A stretch of 14,807 nt of DNA from DATFYI01 sp035315125. GTDB lineage: Bacteria > Chloroflexota > Anaerolineae > Anaerolineales > Anaerolineaceae. The stretch's first letter is position 1, and the number at the start of each line of letters is the position of its first letter. Under the pieces are notes generated by a model. That model did no database searches and was not told where the DNA came from. It saw nothing but the letters and a program-made list of their open reading frames with translations. Positions 6,475 through 11,869 of the stretch are shown here, piece by piece. A program made the position numbers and the translations under genes. The stretch lies in assembly GCA_035315125.1 (NCBI GenBank), contig DATFYI010000009.1, forward strand, positions 1 to 14,807, in the 5' to 3' direction.

Positions 6475-6660
6475 CTAATCAAATCAGACTCGAACAATAT
6501 TCTAAAAAATAGGGCCAAACAATTCCAACAGTTGGAGAAAATAATATTACTAAAATTACTCCTGGATACCGCCAAGACCCCATTGAGCGATCTGCATGAA
6601 AAACCGAAAAGGATTATCAGTCATCCCAATGTTGTAAAATTTCTTGGGTTTGGCTTGTAA
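6475..6660 (+). pseudogene. Fragment resembling the end of a DUF1016/YhcG-type domain
   Basis: An open frame of 61 codons without a start, ending at TAA 6658-6660, contains NRAKQFQQLEKIILLKLLLD and ends with EKPKRIISHPNVVKFLGFGL. The tail matches from memory the linker of DUF1016 (YhcG, PDDEXK nuclease family) proteins, where KP..II.dP.V.eFLGL is common between the N-terminal domain and the nuclease domain. The nuclease part is absent. These proteins often sit in restriction or defence regions, which would suit the BREX operon nearby. The match is short, so confidence is low. Confidence 0.3.
6521..6537. repeat. Palindromic element, partner of 10216-10227
   Basis: AATTCCAACAGTTGGAG contains the inverted repeat TCCAAC-A-GTTGGA (6524-6536), about 290 bases upstream of the NHL-repeat gene and inside the DUF1016-like remnant. 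Confidence 0.35.
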
Positions 6661-6682
6661 ATTCGCCGACGGAATATATAAT
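6655..6682 (+). promoter_or_regulatory. Candidate promoter of the NHL-repeat gene
   Basis: A -35-like TTGTAA (6655-6660) and a perfect -10 TATAAT (6677-6682) are separated by 16 bases. Transcription would start near 6689, leaving a leader of about 130 bases. The leader contains inverted repeats (for example CTAAG...CTTAG near 6750-6775) but no recognised riboswitch. Confidence 0.45.
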
Positions 6683-6805
6683 ATTTATATAACTTCTATG
6701 TGGTGGGGATTTATACAGAGAAGGTATTTCATTTTCTCCCCAAGAATAACTAAGCCTCTCCAGAATGACTTAGTACAACTTACAACCTAATTCCTAAACG
6801 CAAAT

Positions 6806-6812
6806 AAGGAGG
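6806..6812 (+). promoter_or_regulatory. Strong ribosome binding site of the NHL-repeat gene
   Basis: AAGGAGG, a full match to the anti-Shine-Dalgarno, lies 6 bases before the ATG at 6819 and fixes that start. It is the best site in the window, fitting a highly expressed protein. Confidence 0.8.
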
Positions 6813-6818
6813 GATATT

Positions 6819-9800
6819 ATGTCTCGTAGAATTCTGTTTATCCTTGGAATTCTGTTCGTCATTGTATCTATGACCACAACCAGTGTATTTGCCATGCCGA
6901 GTTTTCCGGGCATTCCAACCCTACCGGCGGCGCCACACCATCCGTATTATCCGCCCAGTCATCCGCAGGTGCCCAGTCAAAGCGGGAAAAACAACGGAGG
7001 AATTTCTGCGCAGGCTATCGCAAAAGGCCTGCCGGGTACAACTTTCAGCTATTCAGGTACATTTGGAACAACCAACGTTGGTTATATTGACGATACCAGC
7101 CACCTGAACAGCCCCAATGGCATCACCGTGGATAGCAGTGGAAACGTCTATGTGGTTGAAGAATATGGTGCACGCCTACTGAAATATGACAAGGATAAGA
7201 ACTTCGTCTGGAAGGTGGGCATTGCAGGCTTCCGTGATTGGGGCACAACCGGACTCCAACAGCCAGTTGGTGTCACCATCGGACCTGATGGCAACGTCTG
7301 GGTTACGGATGTGGATCATATCAGCAAGTTTGACCCCTCTACCCACGACGTATTATTACAATTTCCTGCTCAACCCTGGAATGCGGATGATAATACCAGC
7401 TTTGGCCATCTGCGAGGGATTGCCTTTGATACGAACGGCCGGCTGTATCTGGCGGATGACAACCGGGATCGCATCCAAGTCTTTTCATTTGACGGCTCTG
7501 GTAATCCGGTTTACGCTGCCACTATCGGGCAATCCGACGACGGAGGCAACTCAGATACCCAGTTCAATTGGCCGGACGGGATTGCCATCGACAGCAGCAA
7601 TAATGTCTTCGTCGCCGATCGAATTAACAACCGCATCCAAAAATGTGCCCCAGCCACCAGTACATCTTGGAACTGCTCGACTTTTTATGGCAGCAATGGG
7701 CAGGGCAATGGCGATAATCAACTTGATCAACCTGGTGGATTATGGATCGATACCTCAAATAATCTCTACATTGCTGATACTGTTAACAATCGGATCATGA
7801 AATGCACACCCTCCGGAAGCTGCAGCGCGCTGATCACAGACATCGCCAGCATCGGCTTTCCGACTACTGGCGTGGTCAACCCCAGCAATGGGCATATCTT
7901 TATCACCCTTTACGATCAATCTGTAATCGCAGAATATGACGCGAGCGGCGCGTTCGTGCAAACCTTCGCAGGCATATCTGGCGTACCTTATTTGACAAGC
8001 ACCAATTCAACCCAACCCCTCCTGAATGGTCCGCGCGCCATCGATGTGGATGCCAAGGGCAACATCATCCTAGCAGAGGAATGGGGCGACCGCCTCATCA
8101 AGCTCTCCCCAGGCGGTGCGGTGATCTGGGCTAAAGGGTCCGCCGGGCAGCATGGTTGGATTGGTAACCCATCCACAAATTTTAGTAATCCTCAAGCTCT
8201 TGCCGTGGACAAAGCCGGAAATATTTATGTAGCCGGAAATACTTGGGGAGGCCCAAACGTCCGCTTCTATAAGCCGGACGGGTCTTTGTTGAAAATCTTC
8301 GATCAAGGGGGGGGAACGGGAATTTACCAGTTTGAAAATCCTGATGGAATTGCCGTGGATACCAATGGGAATATTTACATCGCCGATGGGGGTGCTCAGA
8401 TCGTGAAAGAGTACAACAAGTCGGGCGTATTCGTTCGCATGCTCGGCCGGCAGGATATCAGTGCTCCTGACAACGCCCATTTCAATAACCCTATGGGGGT
8501 GACAACCGACAGCGCCGGCAACCTGTACGTGGCCGATTACAATAACTGCCGGGTACAGAAGTTCAACAAGAGTGGGGTATTCCTGATGACCTTTGGCACC
8601 ACCCTGTGCGGATCGGATCTCGACCGCCTGGGCGGCCCAACAGATGTTGCGGTCGATTCTTCTGGCAAAGTCTACGTGACCGAAGATTGGAACAGCCGCG
8701 TGCAGGTCTTCGATAAGACCGGCGCCTACCTGACCAGCATTGCCGGGAATTGGGGCAGCAACAGCGGTGATCTGCGTAACCCAGAAGGGATTGCCCTGGA
8801 TTCAAAGGGCAACGTTTACGTCGCCGATGAGTTCAATGCTCGCATCCAGAAATATGCTCCGGGTGTGCCTTACTGGGCCCAACAAAACCTGGACGGCTTT
8901 GGTAAGTTGAATAATGACGGGGTCTTTTCGTTGGCCTCATTCAACGGCGTGCTTTTTGCCGGAACATTGGACCAAAACGACAAGATCGCTCAAATCTGGC
9001 GCAAGGGCTCAGCTGGCTGGGAAGAAGTCATCTCTGATGGCTTTGAGGACAGCAATAATATCTCCATAAGATCTATGATTGCCTTTAATGGTTATCTATA
9101 TGCCGGCACCGGCAACTATACCAGCGACACGACCTCCAACGGCGGACAACTCTGGCGCAGCCCGGACGGCTACACCTGGCAGCCCATCGAGACTGACGGC
9201 TTTGGCAACCCCAACAACGTCGAAATATTCTATCTTACCCAAATAGGGGCCAACTTGTGCGCCACTACCCTGGATCAGGCTGGGGATGGCGCCCAGTTGT
9301 GGTGCAGTCCAAGCGGTGACCCGGGCACCTGGACACAGGATGGCGCCAATGGATTGGGGAATACGAACAACAGCGCGTTTCCATCTTCCCAAACTTATAA
9401 TGGGGACGTATTTATGGGAACTTATAACACTGTAAATGGTGCCGAGATTTATCAGAAGACGCTGCCTTCCGGAAGCTGGAATAAAGTGGCTGAAAATGGA
9501 ATGGGGGATAGTGGGAATCAGGGAGTTTCTTCGATGGCCGTCTATAATAAGTTTCTTTATGTCGCTTTCCATCACGCCGATGGAGGCGGCTCGACCATCT
9601 GGCGCTGCCAAATCTGTAATGGAAGCGACTGGAGCAAAGTGGTAAACAATGGATTTAACAACTCAAATGCCAATCTTGACCCCGTTCTGGTTGCTCTAAA
9701 AACCGGATTGTATGCAATCGTGGGTGATAGCGTCGATGGCCTGCTGGTCTACCAGAGTAAGGATGGACTGACCTGGGTTAAGGTCGGTAGTAATGGCTTG

Positions 9801-9938
9801 GGCAGCAGCAACAACTTGGAAACAGATTGGAGCAACGCCGCCACGGTGCTTAACAACACCTTCTATCTTGGGTCAGTCAATGTCTACAACGGCGGTGGAG
9901 TCTGGAAGTTCTGCCCAACCTCGGCAAGCTGCAAATAG
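6819..9938 (+). CDS. Secreted NHL-repeat protein with three tandem beta-propellers
   Basis: A 1039-residue exported protein. It has a signal peptide (residues 1-25, cleavage after VFA), a Pro/His/Tyr-rich linker (about 27-52), then twelve NHL repeats (about 95-685) of the form NPxGIAVDxxGNVYVADxxNxRIQKF, enough for two six-bladed propellers. The last third (about 689-1039) has seven different repeats of about 47-50 residues: (D/N)GFGxxNN..., a strand such as FNGxLYAGT, and LWRSxDGxxW. That suggests a seven-bladed propeller. No cell-wall anchor or transmembrane segment follows, so it is probably secreted or surface-bound. NHL propellers usually bind protein, RNA or sugars; no catalytic motif is evident and the ligand is unknown. 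The ATG at 6819 has AAGGAGG (6806-6812) 6 bases away. It is monocistronic, with its own promoter candidate and a terminator at 9964-9994. Confidence 0.9.
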   Translation: MSRRILFILGILFVIVSMTTTSVFAMPSFPGIPTLPAAPHHPYYPPSHPQVPSQSGKNNGGISAQAIAKGLPGTTFSYSGTFGTTNVGYIDDTSHLNSPNGITVDSSGNVYVVEEYGARLLKYDKDKNFVWKVGIAGFRDWGTTGLQQPVGVTIGPDGNVWVTDVDHISKFDPSTHDVLLQFPAQPWNADDNTSFGHLRGIAFDTNGRLYLADDNRDRIQVFSFDGSGNPVYAATIGQSDDGGNSDTQFNWPDGIAIDSSNNVFVADRINNRIQKCAPATSTSWNCSTFYGSNGQGNGDNQLDQPGGLWIDTSNNLYIADTVNNRIMKCTPSGSCSALITDIASIGFPTTGVVNPSNGHIFITLYDQSVIAEYDASGAFVQTFAGISGVPYLTSTNSTQPLLNGPRAIDVDAKGNIILAEEWGDRLIKLSPGGAVIWAKGSAGQHGWIGNPSTNFSNPQALAVDKAGNIYVAGNTWGGPNVRFYKPDGSLLKIFDQGGGTGIYQFENPDGIAVDTNGNIYIADGGAQIVKEYNKSGVFVRMLGRQDISAPDNAHFNNPMGVTTDSAGNLYVADYNNCRVQKFNKSGVFLMTFGTTLCGSDLDRLGGPTDVAVDSSGKVYVTEDWNSRVQVFDKTGAYLTSIAGNWGSNSGDLRNPEGIALDSKGNVYVADEFNARIQKYAPGVPYWAQQNLDGFGKLNNDGVFSLASFNGVLFAGTLDQNDKIAQIWRKGSAGWEEVISDGFEDSNNISIRSMIAFNGYLYAGTGNYTSDTTSNGGQLWRSPDGYTWQPIETDGFGNPNNVEIFYLTQIGANLCATTLDQAGDGAQLWCSPSGDPGTWTQDGANGLGNTNNSAFPSSQTYNGDVFMGTYNTVNGAEIYQKTLPSGSWNKVAENGMGDSGNQGVSSMAVYNKFLYVAFHHADGGGSTIWRCQICNGSDWSKVVNNGFNNSNANLDPVLVALKTGLYAIVGDSVDGLLVYQSKDGLTWVKVGSNGLGSSNNLETDWSNAATVLNNTFYLGSVNVYNGGGVWKFCPTSASCK

Positions 9939-9963
9939 GGTCTGTCGAATTCCATCATACTGT

Positions 9964-9994
9964 GGGGCTGTCCAAAAAAGCAACGGACAGCCCC
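9964..9994 (+). terminator. Hairpin terminator after the NHL-repeat gene
   Basis: A perfect 10-base-pair stem, GGGGCTGTCC (9964-9973) with GGACAGCCCC (9985-9994), encloses an 11-base loop and is followed by TGCTTTGT. It is 25 bases after the stop codon. The T-tract is imperfect, but stem strength and position support Rho-independent termination. Confidence 0.85.
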
Positions 9995-10089
9995 TGCTTT
10001 GTCATCATGCTTCTAGCATTGGAAGTTAGGCATGTGTCTTGCCGCTGTGTGTGCAACTGAGCTTATCCCCTGACCGAGTGTGTTTAGCC

Positions 10090-10290
10090 ATGATACCGTT
10101 GAGCGATCTGCTTCAAGAGTTAGCTTTGGGAACTCTCAACCCCCATGCAGAATTTGAAGCTGTGAGTAAGGAAAAAAGTGTCAGAACGTTTATCGAAAAA
10201 ATAGGTCCAATAAACTCCAACGTTGGAATTGCCCGTTTTTCCTACAAAACCCTACAAAATCATGATATTAAGACAGATGAGCCCATATAG
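10090..10290 (+). CDS. Doubtful small ORF, hypothetical
   Basis: A 66-residue frame from the ATG at 10090 (MIPLSDLLQELALGTLNPH, then EFEAVSKEKSVRTFIEKIG) has plausible protein composition and is predicted helical at its N-terminus. No good ribosome binding site precedes the ATG, and a TTG at 10039 in the same frame is no better. I do not recognise it. It may be a remnant or chance. Confidence 0.25.
   Translation: MIPLSDLLQELALGTLNPHAEFEAVSKEKSVRTFIEKIGPINSNVGIARFSYKTLQNHDIKTDEPI
10216..10227. repeat. Perfect palindrome related to one at 6524-6536
   Basis: TCCAACGTTGGA is a perfect 12-base palindrome. With its flanks it reads, on the minus strand, AATTCCAACGTTGGAG, which differs by a single inserted A from AATTCCAACAGTTGGAG at 6521-6537 on plus. 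The two copies flank the NHL-repeat gene. Function unknown; chance is possible. Confidence 0.35.
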
Positions 10291-10506
10291 GAGAACAATA
10301 CGGATTGTCGGTATGAAGCTTGAGCTCGGCAGGCGAACAATTGTACGCGGGGGTATTACCAACTGAATTCACCACAACACAATCATTAGATCCTAAGTCC
10401 TTTATTTCGCTCGGATTGGTACGAGTCATATTGTTAGCTAGCCCGTTTATCAGGAAATGTAAACCAAGGAATAGCCTAACGAGGCATCTCTGTATTACAT
10501 CGCTAG

Positions 10507-10512
10507 TATAAT
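10507..10512 (+). promoter_or_regulatory. Candidate -10 element for the BREX operon
   Basis: A perfect TATAAT lies 38 bases before the brxA start codon. No good -35 is seen 16-18 bases upstream (the sequence there is close to GGCATC), so activity may be weak or need an activator. Confidence 0.3.
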
Positions 10513-10550
10513 AATATAGAACAAAATATTCTTCGGGGGCCGTTTTAACC

Positions 10551-11312
10551 TTGATCATTCCCGATTCAAGTAAGAAATATGGCTTTGTGACCACGGGTAT
10601 GGGCGCTCACACCGGGCGGACTATCATGTTCCGCGATCTACAAGCTTTGTTGTCAGCTGGTACGACAGATAGCAGCTTGCAAGATTATCAGGATGCTGTT
10701 TTGACGGAAAACGTTCTGCTTAAACCGACCGAATCCGCCCGCTATGAAAGTTTTCGGCGGTTGAAGCAACTTTATGGACTGGACCAACGAATTATTGTGT
10801 TTCGATCGCTTAGAATGCTTTGGGAACAGAATCTCGAATCGCAGCCCTTGTTAGCTCTTTTGTGTGCAATTGCCCGTGACCCACTTCTAAGGGCGACTGT
10901 TGATGCTGTCATCAGTATGCCAGCCGACACGATCGTGACGGCACCTTTTTTTGGACAAATTATCGACGAGTTATATCCGGATCGTCTAACCGATAAAACT
11001 TTGGCAAGTGTAGGTCAAAATATTGCTTCTTCCTGGACTCAATCGGGCCATTTTACTGGTAGGACCCAAAAGGTACGGAAATTGATCCTGCCACACCCGA
11101 TCTTGACGACCTATGCCTTATTCCTGGCCTATCTGTGTGATGTGCGCGGTGATGCCCTCTTCGATTCTCCTTGGTGCGGTCTCCTGGATACACCCAAACA
11201 CATCCTTTACGAGCAGGCCCAGCAATCCTCTCAGCAGGGCTGGCTCGAATATCGCCATTCTGGAGCCATCATCGAGTTTACATTTCGTCATTTGTTGAAG
11301 GATCAGACATGA
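10551..11312 (+). CDS. brxA: BREX system protein BrxA (DUF1819)
   Basis: A 253-residue BrxA (DUF1819) protein, the first gene of BREX phage-defence operons; known BrxA proteins are small helical proteins, reported to bind DNA. The N-terminal part shows the family pattern YGFVTTGMGAHTGRTIMFRD, then LTENVLLKPTESARYES, RRLKQLYGLD and a C-terminal part with PWCGLLDTPKH. The only start that includes the conserved N-terminus is TTG at 10551; the frame has a stop at 10512-10514 and no ATG or GTG between, and a GGGGG run lies about 12 bases upstream. The first in-frame ATG, at 10599, would remove conserved residues. Its stop overlaps the brxB start (ATGA), indicating translational coupling. The rare TTG may keep expression low. 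Confidence 0.88.
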   Translation: MIIPDSSKKYGFVTTGMGAHTGRTIMFRDLQALLSAGTTDSSLQDYQDAVLTENVLLKPTESARYESFRRLKQLYGLDQRIIVFRSLRMLWEQNLESQPLLALLCAIARDPLLRATVDAVISMPADTIVTAPFFGQIIDELYPDRLTDKTLASVGQNIASSWTQSGHFTGRTQKVRKLILPHPILTTYALFLAYLCDVRGDALFDSPWCGLLDTPKHILYEQAQQSSQQGWLEYRHSGAIIEFTFRHLLKDQT

Positions 11313-11866
11313 GCGAAGTCGAAGATTTACTCAAGGCCTATGAAAGCATCGTCCGTTTACCCTGGGATCCGTCCTTGTCGGGCCAGGAACGCGTTTGGTT
11401 TGTGGTCTACGACCCGGCCCAAGAGCGCCGCATCCGGCTTCGATTAGGGGAGTTTGAAAATATCACTAAGAAAGCCGGACACACCTGGCACAGCCTCAAT
11501 CTGACGGATTCTTTTGCGCAATGGATGAGCCAGCATAAATACCGCCAGGCTTATTTTGAAGAACCTGAAAAACTCAGCCCGGCCTTGAAGGCGTTTACCA
11601 CATCCGTTGCCGCTCAAATAAATGAGGCTTTGACTGCTACGAATGTAGACGAAAACACGGTAGTGGCTATCTCAGGTCTGGCATCTTTATTTGGTTTGAC
11701 CCGCGTCTCAGTGATCCTCGAAAAAGTGATGACCGATCTGCGTGGTCGCTTGTTGGTGTTCTTCCCGGGCCAGCATGATGGTTCGAATTATCGCTTGCTG
11801 GATGCCCGAGATGGCTGGAATTACCTGGCGGTCCCAATTACTGCCAAAAAATGGGGAGTTGACTGA
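11309..11866 (+). CDS. brxB: BREX system protein BrxB (DUF1788)
   Basis: A 185-residue BrxB (DUF1788) protein, a core but mechanistically unclear BREX component of the cytoplasm. The whole sequence fits the family: MSEVEDLLKAYESIV at the start, LPWDPSLSGQERVWFVVYDP, then LFGLTRVS, and the conserved end GRLLVFFPGQ...YRLLDARDGWNYLAVPI. The ATG at 11309 shares four bases with the brxA stop and has GAAGGA upstream. A frame open from 11171 overlaps brxA, so the internal ATG is the right start. It ends 3 bases before brxC. Length is close to the family's usual about 190-200 residues. Confidence 0.92.
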   Translation: MSEVEDLLKAYESIVRLPWDPSLSGQERVWFVVYDPAQERRIRLRLGEFENITKKAGHTWHSLNLTDSFAQWMSQHKYRQAYFEEPEKLSPALKAFTTSVAAQINEALTATNVDENTVVAISGLASLFGLTRVSVILEKVMTDLRGRLLVFFPGQHDGSNYRLLDARDGWNYLAVPITAKKWGVD

Positions 11867-11869
11867 ATT

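Larger units (their letters stand above)
9995..10550. other. Intergenic region between NHL-repeat gene and BREX operon
   Basis: About 556 bases with no convincing gene apart from the doubtful ORF at 10090-10290. A minus-strand frame over 10268-10594 overlaps the brxA start and is taken as chance. The right end contains the likely brxA promoter, and a perfect palindrome lies at 10216-10227. No tRNA, attachment site or repeat array was recognised. Confidence 0.5.

Noticed and set aside
7186..7800. A 204-codon plus-strand frame inside the NHL-repeat gene.
   Set aside because: It is a shadow of the repetitive coding sequence in another frame; the NHL frame has clear repeats and a signal peptide.
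6583..10108. A 13-base exact match, TTGAGCGATCTGC, at about 6583 and 10096, in the same codon phase (PLSDL).
   Set aside because: About one such match is expected by chance in a window this long, and the flanking sequence does not align.
10268..10594. A 108-codon minus-strand frame overlapping the brxA start.
   Set aside because: It overlaps a well-supported gene, has no ribosome binding site or family resemblance, and its composition is unremarkable.
11171..11308. An upstream extension of brxB by 46 codons.
   Set aside because: It lies in another frame of brxA; the ATG at 11309 has a proper ribosome binding site and matches the family's N-terminus.
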